A DNA stretch of 64,000 nucleotides. Origin: Chloranthus sessilifolius. Lineage: Eukaryota; Streptophyta; Magnoliopsida; Chloranthales; Chloranthaceae. The stretch covers positions 102,283,416 to 102,347,415 of the forward strand of contig CM037596.1 in NCBI GenBank assembly GCA_021018995.1, read 5' to 3'. The position numbers and the translations under genes were made by a program. This document shows, piece by piece, positions 1-11,932 of this stretch; within the stretch, counting starts at the first letter, position 1, and the number at the start of each line of letters is the position of its first letter. The notes beneath the pieces were generated by a model, which saw nothing but the letters and a program-made list of their open reading frames with translations, had not been told where the DNA came from and ran no database searches.

Positions 1-1566
1 ATCGATTAATCGATATTGACTTTCGATTAATCGAATTTGGAAATCGATTAATCGAATCAGATCCGATTAATCGATTTTGGAGTTCGATTAATCGACTGAG
101 AAAATTTATGTTGACCTTGGAGTTTGACTTTAAGATTCTTGGAGGGTCTTAGACCTTCTTTATTGCATCCTTTGTGATGTGTTTCACCTGTTATGTGGTA
201 CCATAGGTGGTACGTGTGGACTAGTGCACAAGGAGTCACGTGGGACCTTGATGCAATGATCAAATGAAGACTTGAGGTAGGGAACACCTTGAACATGTAC
301 TTTATTTTACAAGAGCATGTATGTAGTGATATAGAATTCAATTCAAATGTTTATTTCTTAAGAATTTGTGAAAAGTGTGTGTGTGTGACATCCATAAGAG
401 TAATCATGATGAGCCATCCCCAGGGGATGAAGAAGTAAAGAGATAAGAGCATCAGGTGTGATGCAAGTAAATGGATACATCCCAGGGATGTATCCAAGGA
501 TTGAATCATGTTTGATAGGGCCTAACTGATATAAGATAGCACACTTACACGGTGAATAACTATATGTAAGGCACCGATATTTTTGTTATTTGAGGTTTGA
601 TAGGTTACCCCACCGACGTGGCGGGATATCCACGACTGACACGGCAGGATATCCGTGACCGATACGGCGGCGAAACCGTAGGCCAGTGCGGAGGCTTATC
701 CGTACATAGTAAGCACACCCTGTACGTTGATTGAGACAAGTGAAACCCGCCACCAATCCCGGGGAAAGGGGCTTGGTACTATTTGTATTCCTGTGAATAC
801 GGTTAAAACTATCTATATAGATGACGATGATGGGTATCTCATCTGGGGCTCGATGCTATATTGCTCGGATTACTTAAGTTGAAAGTTTAAGTTTTGCTTT
901 AGGCCTTTTCAAAGATCATTCATGAGTAAATGAAAACATAAGTAATTAAAAGAAACGAAATGCTTTTTAACTGCTTTCATCAATAATTGCATAGACACAT
1001 CATGCATGGTATCATAGAATATATGTGAGTAATAATTTATATGTTCAATCGTGGTCTGCTCCTATTGAGCTAGGATGTAGCTCACCCTATAGACTATACG
1101 TCGCAGGTCCACTACTAGCAGCTGCCGAGGCTTCAGGAGACGCTGACCCCGGTGAGTCGGACCTTGCGGCCGGAGACGAGTTGGAGCCACCTCCTGAGGA
1201 CTTCTTCTAGAGGACTCCGTTGTGCCACTTTGAGGGCTTTTTAGAGAGATTTTGTACGGCTTGGTATGTTAAGCCTTGATTTTATTTAAAACCATGTACA
1301 TAAGGAGTTGGGATTATTCTTTTGGGACGAACCATCCGTGATGATTTCTATCATCGATGGTTCGGATCGGTTCTCCATTCATGCAGAGGCATGAGGATAG
1401 AACTGTCTTTTGGGAAGTTAATTAATATAGATTTAAATTCTGCAATTTCGTTTATTATACTCTTTGATGCTTGATATACCAGTGTTCCGTGCTTAGCTAA
1501 AGGGCACGGTCAAGATGATCGTGCTGATGGCACGGGTTTTGGGGTGCCAAAATCCGGGTTGTCACA
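1..1566 (+). repeat. Partial long LTR, Gypsy chromovirus family A (copy i)
   Basis: This is the right-hand part of a long LTR whose left end lies outside the window. It matches, block for block, the solo LTR at 5927-8456 and the two minus-strand LTRs at 36530-38870 and 46666-48935. It opens inside an array of the palindrome TCGATTAATCGA (1-96), runs through the shared block with ACCATAGGTGGTACGTGTG, and ends TGTCACA. A short acidic reading frame at 1107-1210 follows a TCGCAG acceptor-like site and ends PPPEDFF-stop, as in the other three copies. Whether it is solo or belongs to an element upstream cannot be seen. Confidence 0.85.
1107..1210 (+). other. LTR-borne acidic terminal-exon-like frame (family A, copy i)
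   Basis: After a TCGCAG acceptor-like site, the frame reads [18 protein letters not shown] and continues to [10 protein letters not shown] and a stop. The same reading, with conservative changes only, is present in the other three family-A LTRs in this window. Function unknown; it may be the last exon of a spliced LTR transcript. Confidence 0.5.
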
Positions 1567-4199
1567 CCGAGAATAAGCTGCAGATATTTTCTCTCAAGCT
1601 TGGGGGAAAGTATATATCTGGTAACAGATTTTTTTCGGTAAATAATTAGAGTTCTCAATAATTTGTAGGTAAATAATATTTTTTGTATCCCCTATTTTTT
1701 TTTGTGCCAATGAGGGCATTGTCCGATTTAAGTTTGGGGGGATACACAATTCCTGTGTATAATAGTTTTATTTTTAGTAAATTTTAAAAAAAATTCTTTT
1801 TTTTTATCAGTACATAGGAATTATGGTAAAAAAAATATAAGATTCCGAAAACTTATGATTCATTGTAATAGGAGTTTAATAATTAGAATTTAGAACTGTT
1901 ATAATTCATGCTTAGCTCATTGAAACATTGTATTAGAATGAATGTTTGAAATACTAGATTGAATTGCAAGAATTTAGACTATAGTTTCAAAAAAAATAAA
2001 AAAATTATAAACCAGTGACATTTTGAGCCATATTTCCTCTTTTATTCTGAGAGAGATTATTTCTATTAAAATCACAGAATTTCTATGAACCTCTATATTA
2101 ATATGACATCTCATATTGCTGAATTTAGAATCGAATTATTCTATGAATATGATGAACTAATTTTTTGTCTAGAACTATCTATTAGAAATATCAAAGCAAG
2201 AAGGCATCCATGCTAGTAAATCATGAAGATGATTTAAGACCATATTTTATTTAAACCAGAGCCAAAAAGTCAAAATCCAAAACATTTTTCCCTTTGAATC
2301 CATATTAAAAGCCTAAACTAAATTTTTTTGTATCAGAATTTTATAAACCTTTAACCATATGTACTACCCAAAGCTTTCTACCTTTAACCTTTACAATTTC
2401 TGAGAGTTTAGAAGGAAAGAAGGGAAGAAGAGGGAGTGAAAAGAGTAAAACAAAAACATATAAAGGAAATGTTAGGGGTGGTACAGCAGAAAAATAATAG
2501 AGAATATGGAAAAAAGAGAAAAATTGTAAAAGACAATTTTTGAAGAAGAAAAAATTACGATTTAGCAAAAAGCTTTCAAAAAGAAGAAAAATCATGAAAA
2601 TGCGATTTTGTAAATTTACTGAAGAACTGGGATGTATGTAAAAAAATAAAAATAAAAATAAAAATAAATGGGAAGAAGATATCTAATCATGGATACTTAC
2701 TGAAGTAGAATAGTAGAAGAAGATAGGAAAAATAAGAGCTAAATTCTCAGAAAAACTTTGAATCATTTTCTACCTTTCCTTGATACCTTCTGAAACTTAA
2801 AACCCCATTACAAGCTGAAGGAAAGACCTTTCTGATTTACGATTTACCAAAGCATAAGCCTAGTAGAGATAAGGATTATAGATATTATGGATTGTACAGG
2901 GAATCATAAGAATATGATAGGATTATCTTTTTTATAAGATTCATTTTTGCAATTATCTTTGACTGAATTCTTCTGAAAAATATACTGAGAGAACCAAAAA
3001 GTTTTGATATCTTTTTTAGAGTATGTCAATAGTGAGTTTTTGATTGAAAATATTTTTTAAATCTGTAATTTATAAAGATTTATGAAAAATAAACTATCCA
3101 CTAGTGCATATATACGTTGTGCTTATTATGAATTGAAATTGTTGGAGTTCTAATCAAGGATAACTGTTGTAATGAAAAATAAGGATAAAGGATTGGTAAT
3201 TGTTGTCGCTCCAAGTGTGTCATAAATGTGTGCATTATGAATCAAAAATTAAAGAATTAAAGAATGCTAGGTTATATGGATGCTAACTTATGAAAGGGAT
3301 ATCAGCACATTGGGGCTAACACTGGCCTGCAAGATCAGGGCCAATTATAGCAAGTTTTAAAAGTAAGTATTTCAAGATCGTCCACAGAGAAGTTTGTCTA
3401 AACTAAGAGATAAACCTCCAGATCTGTGCTACCAGATCTGGCTCTATAATTATCTATAAAAAAGAATAGATAAAAGAGAGTGTTGGATTGTGTCACATTT
3501 AACTATAAGCAAATAAAGAAAAGAACTAACTACATGATCCAGATCCGAGTTGGGGAGATGTTTAAAATAAGACAAATGCAGAAATAATAGCTTCATGTAC
3601 TTTAGCCTCTGAATTTTAATGGAGAATCTGTATTTCCACAGAGCAGATTCAATCTTCATCTGGCTACCAGCACAGATGTAAGAGAAATAAATCCGAATTA
3701 AGGAATAGGTTTAGACTTATGGCTGTGATCTCATCACTTAAATGGTCACAGATCTGTCATAGTGGCCTATTCTTTAGTTGAACATGAACATCGTAAATGC
3801 CGCTTGAATTAGGTTACCAACGCTAATTCGCATGTGGATGATGAATTAAGGGAAGTTGGATGCGATAAGTGAATCTAAAGAAGTCTAATGCACTAAGGTG
3901 ATCATTCGGAACCCTCGACATGACTCCAATGGAGAAGACACAAATTACTGAACCTTTTAAAATCCAACGTTAAATTACAGAGCACGGCTTCTTAGAGAGC
4001 CCTCGGACTTACGATCGAGCTTCTCGAAGAGCCCTCGATTCTGATCTTGAATCCGAACTTGGAAGTACAAATCACTCACAATGGCTCTCAAAGGTAAACT
4101 ACAAGAAGGATTACAGGGGTTCGGATAAACTATCCGACGGAATGAGGGAAACAGAGATGAAAACTCTAAAATCTGGATACCCAAATTGGGCAAATGGTT

Positions 4200-4216
4200 C
4201 GTCTATTTATAGTTTT
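4200..4216 (-). promoter_or_regulatory. TATA box, minus strand, probable retroelement promoter
   Basis: CTATAAATAG read on the minus strand, followed within about 100 bases by pyrimidine-rich leader-like sequence (CATCTCTGTTTCCCTC). It has no host gene downstream; the likely owner is a degenerate reverse-oriented LTR. Confidence 0.35.
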
Positions 4217-4587
4217 CCTAAGCCACTTTCGATGTGTATCAACCAATCGAATTGGATAGATCAGATCAACCAATAGGAGTCGAGCACCGTGATCCAGATC
4301 TGCTCGCCAATCGAAATGCTTGATCCGTTCACCAATCGTAAAAGAGGTATCAATTCTATGTAATTCAAAAATCTGTTTGAGCTTCTAGAAGTTCCCGCCA
4401 AGTAATTTCATCTTTGGGTGTTCACATGGGGTGGAATATGCCTTTGGTTCGTGCTCGAATCTTCCTAATGTCCTTGGGTTTTAAAACGCATTGGGGCGTG
4501 CAAAGTTTCTGAAATACCTTCGGACGAAATGCAAATCCCGAAATACCATTTTGCATAGTTTAAGGGCTTTTTTGCAAAGTAGTTTGG

Positions 4588-4910
4588 CTCCAGAAGCTCT
4601 CTTCGCAAAGCATTTTGGCTTCAGGAGATCTTTTCGCAAAGCATTTTGGCTTCAGGAGATCTTTTCGCAAAGCATTTTGGCTTCAGGAGATCTTTTCGCA
4701 AAGCATTTTGGCTTCAGGAGATCTTTTCGCAAAGGACTTCTCTTCTTTTCGCAAAGGTCATTCTTCTATTCGAGGAGTGTTTTCTTCTTTTCGCAAAGTT
4801 CAAGGTTCTTTGCGAATAGTAGAAGTTCTTTGCGAATTGAACTCTAGGCTCCCATTCTTCTTTGCGAATTGACTTTTAACTTGATTTTTCCTTTGCGAAT
4901 AGTAGAAGTT
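4588..4910. repeat. 31-bp minisatellite with TTCGCAAAG core and degenerate flanks
   Basis: The unit starting CTTCAGGAGATCTTTTCGCA recurs exactly every 31 bases at 4619, 4650, 4681 and 4712. Degenerate units flank it, and the core TTTGCGAA/TTCGCAAAG recurs to about 4910 in both orientations. Because 31 is not a multiple of three, the open frames over it are repeat artefacts, not a protein. Confidence 0.9.
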
Positions 4911-5502
4911 CTTTGCGAATTTAGCTTTAGCTTCCATTCTTCTTCTTCAGGTCTTTTCTTGCTCTTTTAGGACCTTTTAGCCATTGCTGAGGCTATTTCT
5001 TCACTCCCTCTTTGAGCTTGACATGCGTTGTCAGCTTTTTGATCATTTTAGGATGGTTTTCGGATTTGGACCTGTCTTTTTGGTTAGCTGCAATATGAAC
5101 ACTAAAGCACTTATTTAGTCCTCTCAAGGGTCTTTCAAGGCTCATGTTTAGGGGTGAAAAATGGTATTTTTCACTACTTAACAGTAATTTAGAAAATCAT
5201 AATAATCTATGTATTGACCAATTCGGCCACTTAGGTGATTTAGTTAATATAATTAGTGTACAAAGTTAGTTTAGAATTTTTTTTTTTATTTTTGAAAAAT
5301 AAAAAAAATAAAAAAAAATTGAAGTTTGTAGGTAACTTCACTGAAAACCTTCAGAAGACTACAACCCCACTAGGGATCACCTAGGAGTTTAAAGGATTGT
5401 GGTATCCGCTGAGTGCAATCGTGCTTTCTACGAAAATGCCATTTAAATTCTTAGTTTATATTCCCTTGTTTGCTAGGGACTAGCAAAGCTTAAGTTTGGG
5501 AG

Positions 5503-5926
5503 TGTGATCAGTCACAGAATATATCATTTTATCACCCTTAGCTTAATGATGTTAGGACTTAGTTTGTTACTAATAAGTTGTTGATGTGCAGATATTAAAA
5601 AAAAATAGTACAAGAGAGCCAAAGTGTTAATATTCATCAAAATAAACTTAAAAAGTAGTAAAAAAATGATTAAACGTAAGAAGACGATGCGCCACCTATT
5701 AAAAGATGAGAAATCGTATTTTACGATTTAGCATTAATATCGAAGTCAAAGAAAAGTAAAATGAGAAATTGTAATTTACGATTCTTTAAAAGACGATTGT
5801 TCAGAAAGCGACAAAAGGGTAAAAGGCGATAAAGAAGAAAGCAATCGTTGTCTACTGAGAAAGCTATGAAAGATAGAAAATTGTGATTTACAATTTTCTA
5901 AGGAAAAAGAAGAAAAAGAATAATCG
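5503..5926 (+). repeat. LTR of an Athila/Tat-like element, left part (split by solo LTR)
   Basis: It starts TGTGATCAGTCACAG right after a purine tract (AAGTTTGGGAG). The text ATTTTATCACCCTTA.. to GAATAATCG is repeated from 9202 onward, showing it is one copy of an LTR. It is interrupted at 5926 by the family-A solo LTR and resumes at 8457. Confidence 0.7.
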
Positions 5927-6506
5927 TATAATATCCCAAAAATTTGAGCATTTAACTTTGACCTCAGGATCCGTGCTCGATTGGTCATAGGGTTGACCAA
6001 GTGATGGTCAAACAGTGAACTCATGAAATTATGTATTAATGTGAGATCAGAGTGACCTAAGTGTAGAGTATAGTGTTAAGTGAGAGTCACATACACCTAT
6101 CTCTGGTGTATGTGTTTAACACACAAGCAGGAGAGAGGATATAAGGGCCTTAATAACCCTAGAATCCTTTTTCTTTTGGTTGGTGAAGGAATTAAGAAGA
6201 GAGAGAGAGGGAGAAAGCAAGAGGAGTTATTGAGAAAGGAGTGAATGCAAATCAAAGGGCTAATTAGAGCATTTATTGTCGGATTCAAAGCGATTTGGGA
6301 TAGTTGAAGCAAAGGCTGGAACCCTAGCCATCAAAACCAACAAATCAAATCCTTAAAGGTATTATTGAGGTGAGTCTTGATTGAAGTAAATCATAGATTG
6401 CAGATGATTAAATTCAATCAAGTAGGGTTAAAAGAGTAGATTAAAGGTTTAGAAAAGAAAGGAAAAAGATTTGGAAGAACAACCAGAAAGGGGGCTGAAT
6501 CGGACC

Positions 6507-6960
6507 AAATCGATTAATCGAAATTGGGATTCGATTAATCGATTTTGGTTTTGGAAGTTGAAAAGTCATGTAAGCCCGATTTCGATTAATCGATTTTGAT
6601 GTTCGATTAATCGATTTGAAAATCGACTAATCGACTGGGTACCTCCAGTGGCTGGAGAAACATGACCTGGGGAAATCGACTAATCGAGTTGAGAAATCGA
6701 TTAATCGACTTTAGATTTCGATTAATCGATTTGGGATCGACTAATCGATTTCAGACTTTCGATCACTCGATTTGAGAATCGACCTTACTATGTTGGAGAT
6801 TTCGATTAATCGATTTAGGATCGATTAATCGAATTTGAATCTCGATTAATCGATTTTGGGAATCGATTTGGACTTCGATTAATCAATTTTGGGAATCGAT
6901 TAATTGAATTGTGTTTCGATTAATTGATTTTGGGAATCGATTAATCGACTTTGGCAGTTT
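6507..6960. repeat. TCGATTAATCGA palindrome array in family-A LTR
   Basis: About 18-20 near-copies of the 12-bp palindrome TCGATTAATCGA, spaced irregularly at roughly 20-30 bases by non-repeated linkers. It lies downstream of the LTR promoter and the donor-like site, so in the transcribed part. Similar arrays lie at 1-96, 37990-38280, 48090-48310 and 41150-41370. Confidence 0.9.
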
Positions 6961-7986
6961 TACTTGACTTTATAGTTTTACTTTGAGATTCATGGAGGGT
7001 CTAGGACATTCTTTATTGCATCTTTAGTGATGTATTATATGTGTTGTGATGTACCATAGGTGGTACGTGTGAAAACGAGCACAAGGAGCCACGTGGAACC
7101 TTGATGCTTCGACCTCCAGAGAATTGAGGTAGGGAACACCTTGAACATGTACTTTAATTGTAAGAGCATGTATGTAGTGATATATTTATCAGAATTGAAA
7201 ATGTTTTAACTATGAAAAGCTTTGTAAAAATTGGTGTGTGTGTGACACCAAGAATGTGATAAAGGTATCTGTGTGATGCGAGTAACTAAGATCAAGTAAT
7301 CTAATGAGAATAAGACATCCCCAGGGGATGAGAAAGTAATAAAGGCATCAGTGGATGCGAGTAAGTTATACATCCCTGGGATGTATATCTGATTGAATAA
7401 TTATTGTTGAGGCCTAACTGATATAAGATAGCACGTTACACCGGTGAACAACTATATGTAAAGCACATGTTATTTTTATTATTTGAGGTTTGTTTAGGAT
7501 ACCCCACCGACGTATGGATACCCACGATGCAAATAGGATATCCGTGACTGCACGACGCCAATCTTACACAAAGAAGCACATCCCAGGAATGTTGAGATGA
7601 GTTTTAACCCCGCCGCCTAGTGAGAAAGGGGCTTAAGTCGTATTCTCAGGAAATATATTTTAACAACTGTCTATTTAGACGACGATGAAGGGTATCTCAT
7701 CGGGGCTCGATGCTATATTGCTTGGGGATTACTTAAGTTGAAGATTTAAGTTTTGCTTTAGGCCTGTTCAGTGTCATTCATGATAAATCAACAGTAAAGT
7801 AAGACATGCTAATTTCCAGTGAATTTGAATGTAAATTACCAACTTTTAAACTATTTTTCTAGCAAATGCATAGACTCATCATGCTTAGAATATCATGGAA
7901 TATATGTGAGTTTTAATTTATATGTTCATTATGTCGTTCCCTATTGAGCTAGGATGTAGCTCACCCCTTTAGACTATACGTCGCAG

Positions 7987-8090
7987 GTCCATTGATAGCA
8001 GCAGCTGAGGCTTCGGGAGACATAGATCCGGGTGATTCGGATTACATGCCTGGAGGCAAGTTGAAGCCTCCTCCCGATGACTTCTTCTAG
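7987..8090 (+). other. LTR-borne acidic terminal-exon-like frame (family A, copy ii)
   Basis: Preceded by TCGCAG; the frame reads [18 protein letters not shown] and ends PPPDDFF-stop, aligning residue for residue with the other copies. The open frame does not extend far upstream, as expected if it is joined by splicing. Confidence 0.5.
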
Positions 8091-8456
8091 GAGACTCTGC
8101 TGTGTACTTTGACAGAGAGTAGTTTTGAGAACAAATTTGTACGGCTTGATATGTCAAGCCTTTATTTTGTTAAAACAATGTAATTAAGTTGACTTAATTC
8201 TTTTGGCCAACCATCTGAGGTGATCTGTTTATCACCGATGGTTCGGATCGGTTCTCTGTTCATGCAGTGGCATGAAGGTAGAACTGTCTTTTGTTTGTGC
8301 CAGTTGGGCACATTAACTTTTCCGCTTTATGCAGTTAATTGTTTATTTCTTTATTATTGCTTGTTATACTAATGTTCCGTGCATAGTTTTGGGGCACAGT
8401 CTGGGGGATCGTATTGATGGCACGGGTTTTGGGGTGCCGAAATCCGGGCTGTCACA

Positions 8457-9200
8457 AATCGTGAATTATGATTACGATTATAGAAACCTTTCTATTGCTG
8501 CTGATCATGTGAAGACTATCACCGCCAAGAACAAAATTAGAAGAACTCTTTAATTAAAAGTTTGGTTAATCACGGATCGAAGAAGATTGATGAAGATAGA
8601 CTCCTAAGATCTCTGATGCTATTATCAAGGAAAGAAATCTGGAACATATCAACCATTGAAAGCAAGGAAGAATAAAATTAGAATTAGAGTTATATTAGGA
8701 ATCTTTTAGTTTAGTTATTTCTTTTATTAGAATTAGAAGTCTTGTAAATCGACTCCTTATGATCTATAAATAAGAGGGCCCGGTATAGGAATAATTACCG
8801 AAGAATTTCACAGCATCAATTGGCAACTGAGGTCTGTGTTTTCTCCCAACTAAAGTAGTTTAGGATTTACAAAGTAATATCGTCCATAGTTCTCTGAGGT
8901 CTTGCCTGACAACCAAGGCTGAGGAAGCTCAAAGATCAACCATTTGGATGGTTCTACTTTTGCTTTCTAATTTAAATTTTATTTTATTTTTAGTTTAGAG
9001 TTTATATGTTTTGTAAACATCTTCGAATTTTGATTTGAATTGACGACTCAAGATAAAGTTTGTAGATTAGTGTAACGGTTTTACTTTTCCATCTTTAATT
9101 TTCTTGAATTTGATGGACGCCCAGATTTTAAGAGATTGTTGATTAGATTAAATCTGTGTTGAAGAATTTTAACTTTTGATTGACGACCAAATTCTGGAAG
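8457..9200 (+). repeat. LTR of Athila/Tat-like element, right part
   Basis: Resumes the LTR interrupted at 5926. GCTGCTGATCA, the TTAGAAGTTTGG block and the GACGCCCAGATTTTA block all recur in order at 9600-10300. It ends near 9200, where the next LTR copy begins with GTGATCAG. Confidence 0.6.
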
Positions 9201-9201
9201 G

Positions 9202-10983
9202 TGATCAGTAATATAATTACCATTTTATCACCCTTAATTTAGTGATGATAAGACTTAGTTTGCTACTAACAAGTTAACAATGTGAAGATATTAAAGAAAA
9301 ATAGTAAAAGAGAGCCAAAGTGTTAATATTAATCAAAATGAACTCAAGAAGCAGTAAGAAATACGATTGAGCGAAAAAAAATATTTTCTCGCCTACTAAA
9401 AGTCAGAAAATCGTAATCTACGATTCTTCAAAAGAGATAAAAGGAGAAAAGCGAAAAAACGCAATCTAGAGAATCGTTCAAATAAAAAACTATGAAAAAT
9501 AGAAAATCATAATTTACGATTTTCTAGAAAAAAAGAAGAAAGAAAAGAATAATCGTGATTTGTGATTTTCTATAAAAGAAGCTTTCCTGTTATATCTATT
9601 GCTGCTGATCACGTGAGTGAAGATCATCATCGCCATGCACTGAATTAGAAGATATCTGAAATTAGAAGTTTGGTGAATCATGGATCTAAAAAGATTGATG
9701 AAGATAAGCTCTTAGAAAATCTCGATTGCTGAAATAAAGGAGAACAATCCAGAAGCACATCTACCATTAAAAGCAAGGAAGAATAAAATTAGGAATTAAA
9801 ATTATATTAGGAATCTTTTATTAGTTTCTTTTATTAGAATTAGAACTCTGTAAACTGACTCCTTATAATCTATAAATAGGAGAGCCTGGTGTAGGAATAA
9901 ACATCGAAGAATTTTAACATCAATTGACAACTGAGGTTGGATTTTCTTTCGATCAGTAGTGTAAAATAGTTAGAGTAGATTAGATATCATAAGTTTCTCA
10001 AGAGCAATTGACGACTACTATTGGGTGCTGAGGATTAGTGTAGATATTCTAATTTCTCATAAGTAATTGACGACTATGGCTGAGGGGTGAAAGATATATT
10101 TATTTGCTTTCTAGTTTAGATTTTATTTGTTTTATTTACATGCATTATAAACATCTTCAAGTTTTAATTTGAATTTATGACTCAGGTTGGAATTTACAGA
10201 TTAGTGTAATGGTTTTTACTTTTTCAACTTTAATTTTCTAGAGTTTGATTGACGCCCAGATTTTAGGAAATTATTGATTAGATTAAATCTATGTTAAGAA
10301 ATTTTAGTTTTTGATTAACGTCCAAATTCTAGAAGATTGCAATATAGTATAACGGTACTGCTTATTTTTCTAAATATTCGATGGCTGAAGATTAAATTGA
10401 TGACCTCAATCTGAAGGAGGATTAGGATTTATTTTATGTACTTTAGATTAAGAAATCATTCTTTTATTCATATTTCTTAAGTAGTTTAGAACCCTAAAAG
10501 ATAAATATAAACTTTAACATAGAAATATATATATGTATATAGAAAAAGGATAAAACTTCTTCATGAGAACGATCCTATACTATCTCTATAATTTCTATTG
10601 TGCGCTTGTAATAGGTTAAGACTTAATTAGACATACATAGTAAGCCGATTAGAAGGCTACAATTCTGTATAACGGTATTTTAAATTTATAAACATCCGAT
10701 AGCTGAAGATTGAGATTGACGACCTCAATCTGAAGATGGAGGATTAAGATTTATTTTTATGCAATTAGATTAAGGAACCTATTCTTTTATTCATATTTCT
10801 CCAGTAGTTTAGGACTTAAAAGATAAAGATAATTTTTAAAATAGGAATATAAAAATCTATAAGAAGATAATCACTTCTTCGTGGGATCGATTCTATCGCT
10901 ACGCTATAATTTTTATTGTGCGCTTGCAATAGGTTAAGGCTTGATTTTAATTTAAATATATACATACTATAAGTCGGTTAGCA
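9202..10983 (+). repeat. Second LTR copy of the Athila/Tat-like family with a ~325-bp internal duplication
   Basis: The LTR starts TGATCAGTAATATAATTACC and follows the first copy to about 10330. It continues into a block (about 10330-10650) that is repeated imperfectly at about 10650-10980; each unit carries GACCTCAATCTGAAG, TTCTTTTATTCATATTTCT and ATTGTGCGCTTG. Nothing coding was found. It stops abruptly at the Copia fragment near 10984. Confidence 0.6.
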
Positions 10984-11932
10984 GTCATTGAGCCAAAAGT
11001 TTGAGATGAAGGATCTTAGTTCCGCAAATAAGATCCTAGATATGAAAATCACGAGGGATCATGGGAAGAAGAGGCTTTGGTTAACTCAAAGGACTTTTAT
11101 TCAAAAGCTCATTGAGAAGTATAATATGAGTGATGTCAAGCCTGTATCAACTCCTCTTGCAGAGCATTTTAAACTCATAAAGAAGATGAGTCCATCCACC
11201 CTAGCAGAAAGGAAACACATGAAGAATATTCCGTATGCTAATGTTGTTAGAAGTTTGATGTATGTCATGGTGAGTAGATGTCTAAGTGTGGTTCGCAAGT
11301 ATATGTCCAATCCATGTCGGGAACATTGACTTACAGTGAAATGAATATTGAGATATCTGAAAGATACAACTAAGCATGATTTAATGTTTGAAGGTGGAGA
11401 TACACGCGAGTTGGATCTCTACGGTTATGTTGATTCCGACTATGCTGGTAATCTTGACAGGAGAAGGTCAACTATGGGTTACGTGTTTGTCTTGGTAGGT
11501 AGAGCAATTAGTTGAAAGTCTATGATCCAAGGGATAGTTGCTTTGTCAATTATAGAAGCCAAGGTTATAGCAGCTACAAAAGCAACTAAGGAAGCCTTAT
11601 GACTTAAAAATTTAGTCAGTGAATTTGGTGAGGTTGATGAGAGCACCGATATCTTCTGTAACAGTCAGAGTGTCATTTATTTAGCAAAGAACCAACTCTT
11701 TCATGCGAGAACAAAGCATATAAATGTCTGGTATCATTTTATCAGAGATATGATAGAAGATGAAGAAATATCGATTCAGAAGATCGATACGAAAGAAAAC
11801 ACAACGGACATGTTAACCACGCCAGTTACAGAGAATAAGTTTAGGCATTGCCTAAACTTTATCAACACTTGGCGAAGATGTTGATGCTCATTGGGGCGGT
11901 GATGTGGTTAGGGATGATACCTTGGTGGAGAT
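10984..11932 (+). pseudogene. Copia reverse transcriptase / RNase H fossil, 3' part only
   Basis: The frame from 10988 contains FEMKDLSSANKILDMKITRD and later TPLAEHFKL, the typical C-terminal part of a Ty1/Copia reverse transcriptase. Recognisable RNase H sequence follows downstream (YVDSDYAGNLDRRRST-like, at about 11420-11480), up to the 3' LTR at 11933. The 5' half of the element (gag, protease, integrase, most of RT) is missing. The remnant is broken, with several breaks, and old. Confidence 0.85.

Larger units (their letters stand above)
1567..5502 (+). mobile_element. Degenerate LTR-retroelement remains (possibly Athila/Tat type), no coding left
   Basis: No convincing coding sequence survives. 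Motifs AAGCTTGGGGG (about 1600) and TTAAGTTTGGGGGG (about 1727), and a final TTAAGTTTGGGAG directly before a TGTGATCA LTR start at 5503, are of the kind found in the 3' untranslated part and purine tract of plant Athila/Tat-like Gypsy elements. The stretch is AT-rich and contains the separate minisatellite at 4588-4910. Around 4205-4215 the minus strand has a strong CTATAAATAG box followed by a 5'-leader-like stretch, so part of it may be a reverse-oriented LTR fragment. Clade is inferred from motifs only. Confidence 0.4.
5927..8456 (+). repeat. Solo LTR, Gypsy chromovirus family A (copy ii), 2530 bp
   Basis: Both ends match the chromovirus LTR (TATAATATCCC.. / ..GGGCTGTCACA), and a perfect 5-bp target duplication AATCG flanks it (5922-5926 and 8457-8461). 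The interrupted host sequence is continuous across it when compared with the uninterrupted copy near 9550. Parts in order: TATA box GATATAAGG at about 6136, leader, donor-like GAG|GTGAGT at 6369, a dense array of about 18-20 TCGATTAATCGA-type palindromes (6507-6960), acceptor-like TCGCAG and the acidic frame 7987-8090. No internal region remains: the product of LTR-LTR recombination. Confidence 0.93.

Noticed and set aside
1-96. CRISPR-like array of TCGATTAATCGA units
   Set aside because: Units are 12-bp palindromes with irregular short spacing inside an LTR of a plant retroelement; there are no cas genes and it is not a prokaryotic context.
4491-4872. Two overlapping open frames of 85-118 codons with repeated Phe/Arg/Lys segments
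   Set aside because: They are products of the 31-bp minisatellite read in different frames; no start context, homology or splice support.
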